Source of the DNA: Avoscillospira sp045579045
GTDB lineage: Bacteria; Bacillota; Clostridia; Oscillospirales; Oscillospiraceae
NCBI GenBank assembly: GCA_045579045.1
Contig: JAZNLL010000116.1
Span: 1-40,417 of the forward strand
Direction: 5' to 3'
DNA length: 40,417 bases
A program made the translations under genes and the position numbers. Shown one piece after another: positions 1-7,031 of this stretch. How positions within the stretch are numbered: position 1 is the stretch's first letter; every line of letters starts with the position of its first letter. The notes beneath the pieces are model-generated. The model made no database searches. It saw only the letters and a list, made by a program, of their open reading frames with translations, and was not told the origin of the DNA.

Positions 1-669
1 AAAAAACGCAAGGCGCGCAGTTCCGTATGGGAAGGCATCTCCTATGAAGAGGCGGTTAGAAAACCGTATTTTTACATTTCCATGGCTGCCGTGTTCCTCA
101 CCGGCATGACCCTGCAGGGTCTCAGCGGTATTGCCACCCCGCATATGTACGACATCGGTATGTCCAAGGCCTTTGTTGCCAATTTGACCAGCGTGGGCAG
201 CCTGGTGTTCTGCTGCACCAAATTTCTGACCGGTTGGTCCTATGACCGATTTGGCATCAAGATCCCTCTGTTTATTGGTCTGGGCTGTGCCATGTTCTCT
301 ACTGTTTCCATTATCTTTTTGACAAATACACCTGCAGGACAGGCTTTGGCCTGGATTCGGATGCCGCTCAACAATCTGGCCATGCCGCTGGAGACCGTTA
401 TGCTGCCGATACTTGCCTCGGAATTTTTCGGTGACAAGAGCTTTGACAAAATCGTCGGCTGCTACGCAGCTGCCAACTATGCCGGTTTTGCCCTCGGGTC
501 TCCCTTCGGAAACGTGTGCTATGACATTTTTGGTGACTACAAACTGGCCTTTACCGTATTCACCATATTGATGGCTGTGGTCATCGTCATGCAGACCATC
601 GCTCTGAAGCAGAGCCGAAAGGAAATGGCACGTGTTTCCCGTCAGGCTGAACTTGTACCGGAAGAATGA
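1..669 (+). CDS. MFS transporter, C-terminal half (5' end outside window)
   Basis: The reading frame is open from base 1, so this is the last 222 residues of a longer gene. It begins with a basic cytoplasmic loop (KKRKARS) and then alternates hydrophobic segments consistent with about six membrane helices, the C-terminal half of a 12-helix major facilitator. Residues 78-85 (GWSYDRFG) match the MFS motif A (G-x3-D-R-x-G) that sits between helices in each half. The tail is short and charged. The substrate cannot be told from this half; an organic-anion type facilitator is possible but is only a guess. A strong hairpin follows the stop codon directly, so it is the last gene of its unit. Confidence 0.85.
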   Translation, partial: KKRKARSSVWEGISYEEAVRKPYFYISMAAVFLTGMTLQGLSGIATPHMYDIGMSKAFVANLTSVGSLVFCCTKFLTGWSYDRFGIKIPLFIGLGCAMFSTVSIIFLTNTPAGQALAWIRMPLNNLAMPLETVMLPILASEFFGDKSFDKIVGCYAAANYAGFALGSPFGNVCYDIFGDYKLAFTVFTILMAVVIVMQTIALKQSRKEMARVSRQAELVPEE

Positions 670-677
670 TATCTACA

Positions 678-714
678 AAAACCTCCTTTGTGCCAAAGGC
701 ACAAAGGAGGTTTT
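678..714. terminator. Bidirectional intrinsic terminator between convergent genes
   Basis: A perfect 17-bp inverted repeat (arms 678-694 and 698-714) encloses a 3-base loop. The A-run on the left arm and T-run on the right arm make it work in both directions, for the MFS gene on plus and the HAD gene on minus, whose stop lies 5 bases away. Confidence 0.9.
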
Positions 715-718
715 ACTC

Positions 719-1339
719 TTATGCAAGGGCAATGCCCTGCATTTTTAATTCCTGACGCAAGGCTTCGGCATCACCACGAAACACAAATCCCTTCATGCCC
801 ACCTGCAAGGCACCGGAGACATTCAATGGCATATCGTCTACAAAAATACACTCTTCTGCTTTCAAGCCATATGTATCCAGTACATGCCGATAGATCTCCG
901 GCATTGGTTTGACCGCATGGATCAGTGCAGACACGGCAATGCCGTCAAAGTATTCCTGTCCGGGGACTTGAGGCCAGTATTCCGGCAGGCGCACAGAGGC
1001 ATTGGAAAGCAAGTAGACACCTAAACCGGCTTTTTTGCAATCCCGGACCAGTTCAGCCATTCCGACAATAGGACGGATAGGCTCATTCCAGCGGAAAATC
1101 AGATCCTTTGCCATCTGCCGCAGTTCTTCCGGCAGGCGAGCGCAGACGATTTCAGAGGATTCTGCTTCTGTCAGCGTTCCCCAATCCTGCAAAACCCATT
1201 CCACAGAGCCGAACACTTCCCGTCTGAGCAGGCTGTGAACATCAGGATCGGTGACACCCAGTGCTTCAATAAACAGATCCGGTTCAAAGCGAAGCAGCAC
1301 ATTTCCCATATCGAAAATGATATTTTTCAGCATGGTCAT
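719..1339 (-). CDS. HAD-superfamily phosphatase (YihX/glucose-1-phosphatase-like)
   Basis: A 206-residue soluble haloacid-dehalogenase-fold hydrolase. Motif I is FDMGNVL near residues 9-15, the D-x-G-N-V-L variant typical of small sugar-phosphate or nucleotide phosphatases of the YihX group. Motif II is LLSNAS and motif IV is FVDDMPLNV. A helical cap is inserted after motif I. The first ATG overlaps the anti-sigma stop as ATGA at 1336-1339, but its Shine-Dalgarno (GAGGAGG) is only about 3 bases away. A second ATG at 1333 has better spacing (about 8-9 bases), so the protein may start two residues later. It is the last gene of the dusB-sigma-anti-sigma unit. The substrate is unknown. Confidence 0.85.
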   Translation of the reverse strand: MTMLKNIIFDMGNVLLRFEPDLFIEALGVTDPDVHSLLRREVFGSVEWVLQDWGTLTEAESSEIVCARLPEELRQMAKDLIFRWNEPIRPIVGMAELVRDCKKAGLGVYLLSNASVRLPEYWPQVPGQEYFDGIAVSALIHAVKPMPEIYRHVLDTYGLKAEECIFVDDMPLNVSGALQVGMKGFVFRGDAEALRQELKMQGIALA

Positions 1340-1950
1340 TCCTCCTCTGAGAGCAGCAAGGCATAGGCTTCTTCTGCCTGCTGATGGAAAAACAGGCAGA
1401 GGTCGTATGTTTCGCTCAATTCCACTGCCATTTCCATTGAGGGCAGCAGATACAGTAAGGAGCCATCTTCCAATTCCTCATAAGGACAGTTCTCCATCTC
1501 CGGCAGCAGTTCGGAAGTCTCTACCACGTAGGCTCTGCGGACATCGGAAAGGATCTGACCGTTGATCTCCGGGAAGAAGTTTGCAGGCACTGCAAACTCC
1601 ACATCCATAGTTCTTGCCACCATAGGCACAGCTTCTTCCTGCTGCATCGCAGGCAAATAACCGGAACCGAGACCGATCACCAGTGCCACAGCTGCCGCTG
1701 CCGCCAACACAGGCCACCATCTCTGTTTTTTCTTCGGTGCACCGATGGAAGCCATAACCTTCTCACACAGGTCGGCAGGTGCTTCTGCAGTCAGAGAGGC
1801 GATTCCCATATCCGCTTCTGTATATGCCTGCAAAACCGCTCTGCAAGCCTCACAATCTGCCAAATGCTCCTGCAACAGTTGTGCTTCTTGCGGTGTGTTT
1901 TCCCCGTCTATATGACCGCTGATGAGCAGCAGCACATCTTCACATTTCAT
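1336..1950 (-). CDS. Membrane anti-sigma factor with zf-HC2 zinc finger
   Basis: 204 residues from the ATG at 1950, chosen because AGAGGAGGCGAGACC precedes it; an ATG 20 codons upstream lacks a ribosome site. The N-terminus has Cys3, His29, Cys33 and Cys36, the H-x3-C-x2-C zinc anti-sigma (ZAS) pattern that binds ECF sigma factors. One hydrophobic segment at about residues 77-100 (rich in Ala, Val, Leu) would anchor it. The acidic C-terminal domain would then lie outside the membrane and could sense envelope conditions. It overlaps the sigma gene by 11 bases, the standard sigma/anti-sigma arrangement. The inducing signal is not visible. Confidence 0.85.
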   Translation of the reverse strand: MKCEDVLLLISGHIDGENTPQEAQLLQEHLADCEACRAVLQAYTEADMGIASLTAEAPADLCEKVMASIGAPKKKQRWWPVLAAAAAVALVIGLGSGYLPAMQQEEAVPMVARTMDVEFAVPANFFPEINGQILSDVRRAYVVETSELLPEMENCPYEELEDGSLLYLLPSMEMAVELSETYDLCLFFHQQAEEAYALLLSEEE

Positions 1951-2554
1951 GGTCTCGCCTCCTCTCTGTTTGATTGGACGAAATATTCCCAAAAATGTTC
2001 CCATTTTCAAGGAGCATTTTTCTCATTCGTTCTCTGGCTCTTGCAATACGGGATTTGACCGTTCCCACCTTGATATCCAGAACCTCTGCAATTTGCTCAT
2101 AGGTCAGGTCATCTACCACACGGAGAGTCAAGGCCAGTCGGTATTCTTCCTCCAGCTGCGCCATAGCTTCAGAAACTGCCTGCTGTTTTTCCCTATGAAG
2201 CACCCGCTCCTCCGGCAAAGGCTCTGTATCGGGCACTTCTAATTCCTGTTCGCCATCTTCTTCCATGGTCAGAGAAATGGTATTCTGCCGTTTCTGCTTC
2301 CGCAGAAAGTCAATGCAGACATTGGAGGTCAATCGATACAGCCATGTAGAAAATGCAGCTTCATGCTTATAAAACCGCAGTCCCCTCCAGGCCTTCACAA
2401 AGGCCTCCTGTGCCAAATCTTCCGCATCGGAAGGGTTGGATACCATCCGCAGGCAAAGGTTATACACAGGCTTCTGTTGCGCCTGTACCAATTGCGCAAA
2501 GGCATCCTGATCTCCTGCCAATATTTGCCTGATGAGGGCTTTTTCATCCATCAT
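1940..2554 (-). CDS. ECF-type RNA polymerase sigma factor
   Basis: A 204-residue sigma-70 family protein with only regions 2 and 4. Region 2 holds AEDLAQEAFVKAW (about residues 43-55) and STWLYRLTSNVCIDFLRK. Region 4 holds a helix-turn-helix around DDLTYEQIAEVLDIKVGTVK that would read the -35 box. An acidic linker separates them. The length and motifs fit the SigW/RpoE-like extracytoplasmic-function group. Two ATGs (2554, 2551) follow GAGGTG. It lies 3 bases after dusB and overlaps the anti-sigma gene, so its basal transcription is likely driven by the dusB promoter; autoregulation is possible but no second promoter was recognised. Confidence 0.93.
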   Translation of the reverse strand: MMDEKALIRQILAGDQDAFAQLVQAQQKPVYNLCLRMVSNPSDAEDLAQEAFVKAWRGLRFYKHEAAFSTWLYRLTSNVCIDFLRKQKRQNTISLTMEEDGEQELEVPDTEPLPEERVLHREKQQAVSEAMAQLEEEYRLALTLRVVDDLTYEQIAEVLDIKVGTVKSRIARARERMRKMLLENGNIFGNISSNQTERRRDHEM

Positions 2555-2557
2555 GAC

Positions 2558-3523
2558 TCACCTCAGATCCCGCTTGATGCCTGCTGCGATCTTATATACA
2601 TCCTCTGCCGTCTGTATGGCAGAAATCTGTTCTTTATAGTAATTGCTGTAAGCCACACCCCGCAAGTACCATGCAAAGTGCTTTCTGGCCTCCAGACAGG
2701 CAATATGTTCCCCTTTGTCCTCTTTCGCCAGCTCATACTGCCGCAGAGCTACATCGATTCGCTGGCTGAGAGGCGGCAGTTCAGAAGTTTCCTCGCCTGC
2801 CAAAGCCTCATTGGCCTCGCGGAACACCCATGGGTTGCCGAAGGCGCTTCTTCCGATCATGACCATGTCGGCACCTGTCCGTTCCAGACACTGCACCGCC
2901 TCTTTGCCGCCGAAAATATCGCCGTTGGCGATGACGGGAATGGAGATCGACTGTTTTACTTCCCGGATGGTATCCCAATCGGCTCGACCGGAATAGAGCA
3001 TGGATTTGGTCCTGCCATGGACTGCCAGAGCTGCAGCTCCGTTATCTTCCACTATTTTTGCCAGTTCCACCACATTGATACTGCCTCGATCCCAACCGAT
3101 TCTGGTTTTGACCGTTACAGGCACATCCACTGCATCCACAACGGCACGGACAATTTTTCCTGCCAGTTGTGGATCTTTCATGAGGGCACTGCCATCACCG
3201 TTATTGACGATCTTCGGCATGGGGCAGCCCATATTGATATCGATAAAATCGCAGCCGCTGTGACCCAGCGCCAACTGGGCACCTTTTGCCATGATCTCCG
3301 GGTCATTGCCGAAAATCTGCGCACCGCAAATACCGATGGGCGTCTTTTTCAAAAGCCCCACACTTTTTTTATCCTGATAGACCAACGCTCTGGATGATAC
3401 CATTTCCGTCACGGTCAAGGCTGCACCCAGTTCTGCACAAACAGTCCGGTATGCCCAATCTGTGACCCCGGCCATAGGCGCAAGGGCAGTCTGTCCATTT
3501 ACTTCCAAATTTCCAATTTTCAT
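2558..3523 (-). CDS. dusB: tRNA-dihydrouridine synthase (DusB type)
   Basis: A 321-residue FMN enzyme that reduces uridine to dihydrouridine in the tRNA D-loop using NADPH. The N-terminal TIM barrel begins LAPMAGVTD. The catalytic cysteine lies in NMGCPMPKI, and the barrel also shows the FMN/tRNA contacts HGRTKSMLYSG and NGDIF. A small helical C-terminal domain follows. I chose the ATG at 3523, preceded by GGAGTG at 5 bases. The frame extends 68 codons further, but those residues do not resemble the family and the start would lie upstream of the promoter at 3559-3587. It is the first gene of a four-gene minus-strand unit. Confidence 0.93.
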   Translation of the reverse strand: MKIGNLEVNGQTALAPMAGVTDWAYRTVCAELGAALTVTEMVSSRALVYQDKKSVGLLKKTPIGICGAQIFGNDPEIMAKGAQLALGHSGCDFIDINMGCPMPKIVNNGDGSALMKDPQLAGKIVRAVVDAVDVPVTVKTRIGWDRGSINVVELAKIVEDNGAAALAVHGRTKSMLYSGRADWDTIREVKQSISIPVIANGDIFGGKEAVQCLERTGADMVMIGRSAFGNPWVFREANEALAGEETSELPPLSQRIDVALRQYELAKEDKGEHIACLEARKHFAWYLRGVAYSNYYKEQISAIQTAEDVYKIAAGIKRDLR

Positions 3524-3558
3524 GGAAACACTCCGTTTCGGTAAATTCATTCCATAGG

Positions 3559-3587
3559 ATTGTACCATAAAACCCGTTTTGAGACAA
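3559..3587 (-). promoter_or_regulatory. Sigma-A type promoter of the dusB-sigma operon
   Basis: Read on minus, TTGTCT (3582-3587), a 17-base spacer, then TACAAT (3559-3564) preceded by TGG, an extended -10. The start codon of dusB lies about 36 bases downstream of the -10. Confidence 0.7.
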
Positions 3588-3594
3588 CCGATTG

Positions 3595-3623
3595 CAATAA
3601 TTTCATCATTTGCTCGCATAATA
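3595..3623 (+). promoter_or_regulatory. Candidate sigma-G promoter for spoVAD
   Basis: CATAATA at 3617-3623 fits the forespore sigma-G -10 pattern CATnnTA. CAATA at 3595-3599, 17 bases upstream, partly fits its -35 pattern (gHATR). spoVA genes are sigma-G controlled in Bacillus. The predicted transcript would start almost at the ribosome site (3628-3635), giving a very short leader, which weakens the call. Confidence 0.35.
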
Positions 3624-3644
3624 AGGCAAAAGGAGTGATGAACT

Positions 3645-4664
3645 TTGGGAAGCCTACGCAAGGGCAGGCAAAGTATTGTTTTTGATCGGCATCCGTCCAT
3701 TTTGTCCGCAGCCTCCATTGTGGGCAAGAAGGAACAGGAAGGACCGCTTTCGGCATATTTTGACTACACTACCACCGATACCACCTTCAAACAACAGACC
3801 TGGGAGAAGGCAGAGCGGCAGATGCAGTTTCTGGCTTTGGAAACTGCCAAACGAAAGGCCGGTCTTCACGATAAGAATCTGGACGCGCTTTTTGGCGGTG
3901 ATCTGCTGAACCAGTGTATCAGTTCCAGCTTTGCCGTCCGCAACACCGGTGTGCCCTTTCTGGGACTTTACGGTGCCTGTTCCACCATGGCGGAAGGGCT
4001 GAGCCTGTCCGCCATGTCCGTCAACGGCGGATATGCCTCCATTGCAGGCGTCATGAGCTCCTCCCATTTCGCTTCAGCAGAGCGGCAGTATCGCTTTCCT
4101 CTTGGCTATGGCGGTCAGCGGACGCCGACGGCACAGTGGACTGTCACCGGTGCAGGCTGCATCCTTCTGGGGCTCCGTGACCACGGACCGTATATCAATG
4201 CAGCAACCACGGGAACGGTGGTGGATCAGGGCGTCACCGATGCCAACAACATGGGTGCTGCCATGGCGCCTGCCGCCTATGAAACCATCCGTGCCCATTT
4301 TGACGATTTGAACCTGTCCCCTTCCGACTATGACCTCATCGTCACCGGCGATCTGGGTCTGGTAGGCAAGGAAATCCTGCTGGATCTGTTCCGCAGAGAC
4401 GGTGTAGGCATTGGCGGCGTTTACGACGATTGCGGCACCATGATCTTTGATCTGCAAAAACAGGATGTCCACGCAGGCGGTTCCGGCTGCGGCTGCGGTT
4501 CTGTGGTACTCTGCGGTTATCTTTTGCGCCAGATGGCAAAAGGAAAATATAAGAATATTCTTTTCTGTGGAACCGGTGCTTTGCTCTCTCCCCTCTCCAC
4601 CCAGCAGGGTGAGAGTATTCCGGCGGTCTGCCATGCCGTCTCCATCGGTTCGGAAAGGAGATAA
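3645..4664 (+). CDS. spoVAD: Stage V sporulation protein AD (SpoVAD)
   Basis: 339 residues, the normal length for SpoVAD, with a thiolase-like fold and the family-typical stretches FGGDLLNQC, GACSTMAEG, AERQYRFP, GGQRTPTAQ, MGAAMAPAA and AGGSGCGCG. In Bacillus the SpoVA complex moves dipicolinic acid into the forespore and out at germination, and SpoVAD on the outer face of the inner spore membrane binds dipicolinate. It starts at TTG 3645, ten bases after AAAAGGAG; the nearby ATG at 3638 is out of frame. It is followed after one base by spoVAE. No spoVAC lies upstream, where most clostridia have it: the neighbour is the divergent dusB. Confidence 0.95.
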   Translation: MGSLRKGRQSIVFDRHPSILSAASIVGKKEQEGPLSAYFDYTTTDTTFKQQTWEKAERQMQFLALETAKRKAGLHDKNLDALFGGDLLNQCISSSFAVRNTGVPFLGLYGACSTMAEGLSLSAMSVNGGYASIAGVMSSSHFASAERQYRFPLGYGGQRTPTAQWTVTGAGCILLGLRDHGPYINAATTGTVVDQGVTDANNMGAAMAPAAYETIRAHFDDLNLSPSDYDLIVTGDLGLVGKEILLDLFRRDGVGIGGVYDDCGTMIFDLQKQDVHAGGSGCGCGSVVLCGYLLRQMAKGKYKNILFCGTGALLSPLSTQQGESIPAVCHAVSIGSERR

Positions 4665-4665
4665 G

Positions 4666-5022
4666 ATGGATTATCTGAAAGCATTTTTACTGGGCGGTGT
4701 TCTGTGCGCCATCGGTCAGATTCTCATTGATAAAACAAAACTGACACCTGCCAGAATCTTGGTCGCCTATGTGGTCACCGGTGTCATACTGGGTGCTGTG
4801 GGTATTTATGAACCCTTGGTCAAATGGAGCGGTGCCGGTGCTACGATTCCCCTCACCGGCTTTGGCAACACCCTTGCCAAGGGCGTAAAAGAAGCCGTAC
4901 AGCAGGACGGTCTGCTGGGTGCTTTGACCGGCGGTCTGAAAGCCTCTGCCGGCGGTATCACTGCGGCGATCTTCTTTGGACTGCTGGCGGCACTGATTTT
5001 TAAGCCCAAGGATAAATCCTGA
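4666..5022 (+). CDS. spoVAE: Stage V sporulation protein AE (SpoVAE)
   Basis: 118 residues, very hydrophobic, with about three to four membrane segments separated by short glycine-rich loops (GAGATIPLTGFGNTLAKG, then TGGLKASAGG). Start DYLKAFLLGG and end FKPKDKS match the short clostridial SpoVAE. It acts in the inner spore membrane with SpoVAD in dipicolinate transport. The ATG at 4666 follows GGAAAGGAG. The frame is open further upstream, inside spoVAD, but that part is a shadow of spoVAD. It is followed 56 bases later by the N/Q-rich microprotein gene. Confidence 0.93.
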   Translation: MDYLKAFLLGGVLCAIGQILIDKTKLTPARILVAYVVTGVILGAVGIYEPLVKWSGAGATIPLTGFGNTLAKGVKEAVQQDGLLGALTGGLKASAGGITAAIFFGLLAALIFKPKDKS

Positions 5023-5038
5023 AAAAGAGGTCATACTA
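5010..5038 (+). promoter_or_regulatory. Sigma-G-like promoter before the N/Q-rich gene
   Basis: GGATA (5010-5014), a 17-base spacer and CATACTA (5032-5038) resemble the forespore sigma-G consensus gHATR-17/18-CATnnTA. The -35 half lies inside the end of spoVAE. A start near 5045 would give a leader of about 34 bases containing AAGGAGG. Confidence 0.55.
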
Positions 5039-5078
5039 AAGGCGCGGTACCCAACTACGAAACAAGGAGGAAACTGAA

Positions 5079-5198
5079 ATGAACCAGAATCAGAATAACC
5101 AGAACAACAAGCAGAATCAGAACAACAACCAGAAGCAGAATCAGCAGAACAATCAGAATCAGAATCAGAACCAGAACAACAGACAGAACCAGAGATAA
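5079..5198 (+). CDS. 39-residue Asn/Gln-rich microprotein, probable spore protein
   Basis: ATG at 5079, eight bases after AAGGAGG, to TAA at 5196-5198. It encodes 39 residues: one Met, two Lys, two Arg and otherwise only Asn and Gln in NQ, NNQ and QNQ blocks. It is basic, fully hydrophilic, with no hydrophobic core, so it is predicted disordered. Gln is always CAG, while Asn uses both AAC and AAT; a simple AACCAG repeat expansion would be more uniform, so the composition looks selected. It lies between spoVAE and a terminator and has its own sigma-G-like promoter. Gamma-type small acid-soluble spore proteins (SspE) are also N/Q-rich, but they are longer and contain other residues, so homology is not claimed. 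The function is unknown. Confidence 0.72.
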   Translation: MNQNQNNQNNKQNQNNNQKQNQQNNQNQNQNQNNRQNQR

Positions 5199-5203
5199 AC
5201 GGC

Positions 5204-5234
5204 AAAGAGGTTGACGCTAAGCGCCAACCTCTTT
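5204..5234. terminator. Intrinsic terminator after the spore cluster (bidirectional)
   Basis: Arms 5204-5217 and 5221-5234 pair with one A/C mismatch around a 3-base loop, ending in TTT. The right arm touches the stop codon of the minus-strand 88-residue gene, so it may serve both sides. Confidence 0.75.
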
Positions 5235-5500
5235 CATGCATTTTCCTTTAACCAGGCGATCATTTCTTCCCGACCTTCCGGGCTGAGGGGAAACACCCGT
5301 TCCTCCTCGATGTCGCTTTTTTCATAGCAGAACAGACCGTGCCAGAACTCTGCCTTCATGGAACTGGCCTCCATATCCACCTCTTTGGGTGTCTTCATGG
5401 TGATGGCCGGGGTAACCTTGAAACGAAGCTGACCCCAGCTGCCGGTAAAAATATTGTTGTTTTCGAATGTATGCAGCGTTGGGATAAACAGGTCTTCCAT
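5234..5500 (-). CDS. Conserved-looking 88-residue protein of unknown function
   Basis: Starts at ATG 5500, preceded by AAAGGAGTGATTGG and, further up, by a good promoter; the frame is open 100 codons beyond, but those residues lie upstream of the promoter. The protein is small, soluble and acidic at its C-terminus. The N-terminus (LFIPTLHTFENNNIFTGSWG) looks like a beta-rich fold, and the end (LSPEGREEMIAWLKENA) like an amphipathic helix. There is no signal peptide and no metal or nucleotide motif. I do not recognise the family. It is monocistronic, divergent from a DMT exporter and convergent with the spore cluster. Confidence 0.75.
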   Translation of the reverse strand: MEDLFIPTLHTFENNNIFTGSWGQLRFKVTPAITMKTPKEVDMEASSMKAEFWHGLFCYEKSDIEEERVFPLSPEGREEMIAWLKENA

Positions 5501-5519
5501 CCAATCACTCCTTTGTTTT

Positions 5520-5548
5520 ATTATAGCAGTTTTCCTACTGTTCATCAA
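5520..5548 (-). promoter_or_regulatory. Sigma-A promoter of the 88-residue gene
   Basis: Read on minus: TTGATG (5543-5548), 17-base spacer, TATAAT (5520-5525, a perfect -10). Its -35 box is only 5 bases from the -35 of the divergent DMT promoter. Confidence 0.75.
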
Positions 5549-5553
5549 GCCTC

Positions 5554-5582
5554 TTGACTTCCTCCCGGGAAAGTGATACTGT
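5554..5582 (+). promoter_or_regulatory. Sigma-A promoter of the DMT transporter gene
   Basis: TTGACT (5554-5559), 17-base spacer, TACTGT (5577-5582) with a TGA extension before the -10. Back to back with the promoter of the 88-residue gene. Confidence 0.65.
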
Positions 5583-5611
5583 AACGGAAATTGGCAAAAA
5601 GAGGTCTTGTT

Positions 5612-6502
5612 ATGTCGAAACGAATGATTGGCAATGGTATGCTGTTGCTGGCAGCCATGATCTGGGGTGCCTCCTTTGTAGCCCAGGTCGTGGGGCTTGA
5701 TTATGTGGGTCCCTTCACCTTCCTGGCAGTTCGGTCTCTGCTGGGCAGTCTGGTGCTGTTGCCTGTTATTGCCATTCTGGATAAGACCGGGATCAGCCAA
5801 AAGCCAACATCTGCTGCCGATAAAAAAACGCTGCTCCTCGCAGGCAGTTTCTGCGGTTTCTTCCTCTTTACCGCCTGTGCCCTGCAGCAGGTGGGTCTTA
5901 TGACCACAGAGGCCGGTAAGGGTGGATTCTTAACTGCGCTGTACATCATCATGGTACCCATCGTGGGACTGTTCTTCCGAAAGAAAGTTGCACCGTGGGT
6001 CTGGTTGGCTGTGGTGCTGGCCCTCATTGGTCTGTATCTGCTGTGTGCAGGCGATATGACCATGGGCATCGGTGAGATTTTGCTGATCCTCTGTGCCGTC
6101 GCATTTACAGGTCACATTCTGGTGATCGACCATTTCAGCCCCCATGTGGATGGAGTTCGGCTCAGCTGTCTGCAGTTCTTTATCTGCGGCATGATCTGTC
6201 TGATCATCGCCCTGTTTACAGAGGATATCTCCCTTTCCTCCATTCTCAAGTGCTGGCTGCCCATCGCCTATTCCGGCATTATGTCCGCCGGCGCCGGCTA
6301 TACCCTGCAGATTTTGGGGCAGGCTCGGACAGAACCTGCAACCGCTTCCCTGCTGATGAGTTTGGAATCCGTCTTCTCCGTCCTCTTCGGTTGGCTTTTG
6401 ATCAACGAACAACTGTCTGCTCCGGAACTGGCCGGATGCGCGCTGGTTTTCATCGGTGTCATTCTGGCACAGCTCCCTTCCAAAAAAAGTGTCGCTTCTT
6501 AA
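5612..6502 (+). CDS. DMT-superfamily (EamA) transporter
   Basis: 296 residues with about ten hydrophobic helices in two EamA repeats. The first repeat begins with LLLAAMIWGASFVAQ, a typical EamA start, and the second ends with SLLMSLESVFSVLFGWLLINE, the family's helix-9 signature. These are inner-membrane exporters of amino acids or other metabolites; the substrate is unknown. The ATG at 5612 is preceded by AAAGAGGTC; a TTG seven codons upstream lies close to the promoter and lacks a ribosome site. The gene stands alone with its own promoter. Its stop codon lies in the hairpin of its terminator. Confidence 0.92.
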   Translation: MSKRMIGNGMLLLAAMIWGASFVAQVVGLDYVGPFTFLAVRSLLGSLVLLPVIAILDKTGISQKPTSAADKKTLLLAGSFCGFFLFTACALQQVGLMTTEAGKGGFLTALYIIMVPIVGLFFRKKVAPWVWLAVVLALIGLYLLCAGDMTMGIGEILLILCAVAFTGHILVIDHFSPHVDGVRLSCLQFFICGMICLIIALFTEDISLSSILKCWLPIAYSGIMSAGAGYTLQILGQARTEPATASLLMSLESVFSVLFGWLLINEQLSAPELAGCALVFIGVILAQLPSKKSVAS

Positions 6503-6519
6503 CGAAGCGACACTTTTTT
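6483..6519. terminator. Bidirectional intrinsic terminator overlapping the DMT stop codon
   Basis: A 16-bp perfect stem (6483-6498 with 6504-6519) closes a 5-base loop that contains part of the TAA stop. It has A-run and T-run flanks, and the convergent pgsA stop follows at 6522. Confidence 0.92.
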
Positions 6520-6521
6520 AT

Positions 6522-7031
6522 TTAAAAATTGAACACTTTCCAGTTCTGGACAAAATACTCGATGCCGGAGTAAAGAGTCGTGACAGCGATCACAACAATG
6601 ACCGCCCAATCCAGCCACACAAAGGGCAGAACCATCATGGCACACAGACCGACCATTGTGGAGAAGGTCTTGACCTTGCCGCTAAAACCGGCAGCCAGAA
6701 CGGTACCCTCTTTAGCAGCCACCATCCGCAGACCGGAAACAGCAAACTCACGGGCCAGCACCAGCATGACCACCCAGGCAGGCATGCGACCCTGCTGAAT
6801 AAAGATCAGCATGGCGGCAACCACCAGCAGCTTATCTGCCAGAGGATCCAGAAACTTGCCAAAGTCGCTGGTCTGATTGTAATGCCGGGCAATGTAGCCA
6901 TCCACAAAATCTGTCAGACTGGCAATGGCAAAGATGATCATGGCAGGCCAGTTGTAGCCAAGCAGCAAAACGATCATAAATACAGGAATTAATGCCACAC
7001 GGGCCAAAGTAATTTTTGTTGCGGTTGTCAT
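6522..7031 (-). CDS. pgsA: CDP-diacylglycerol-glycerol-3-phosphate 3-phosphatidyltransferase
   Basis: 169-residue membrane enzyme that makes phosphatidylglycerol-phosphate from CDP-diacylglycerol and glycerol-3-phosphate, the committed step to anionic phospholipids. The CDP-alcohol phosphotransferase signature D-G-x2-A-R-x8-G-x3-D-x3-D is intact (DGYIAR, then DFGKFLDPLAD) near residues 44-66, and about four to five membrane helices surround it. Start MTTATKITLARV is typical of the family. The ATG overlaps the rimO stop as ATGA (7028-7031), so the two are translationally coupled. It is the last gene of the run that descends from the two-component genes. Confidence 0.96.
   Translation of the reverse strand: MTTATKITLARVALIPVFMIVLLLGYNWPAMIIFAIASLTDFVDGYIARHYNQTSDFGKFLDPLADKLLVVAAMLIFIQQGRMPAWVVMLVLAREFAVSGLRMVAAKEGTVLAAGFSGKVKTFSTMVGLCAMMVLPFVWLDWAVIVVIAVTTLYSGIEYFVQNWKVFNF

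Noticed and set aside
688..912. A 74-codon plus frame overlapping the terminator and the HAD gene
   Set aside because: It begins inside the bidirectional terminator and is antisense to the HAD gene.
2363..3397. A 344-codon open frame on plus antisense to dusB
   Set aside because: dusB and the sigma factor have clear motifs and ribosome sites on minus; this frame has none.
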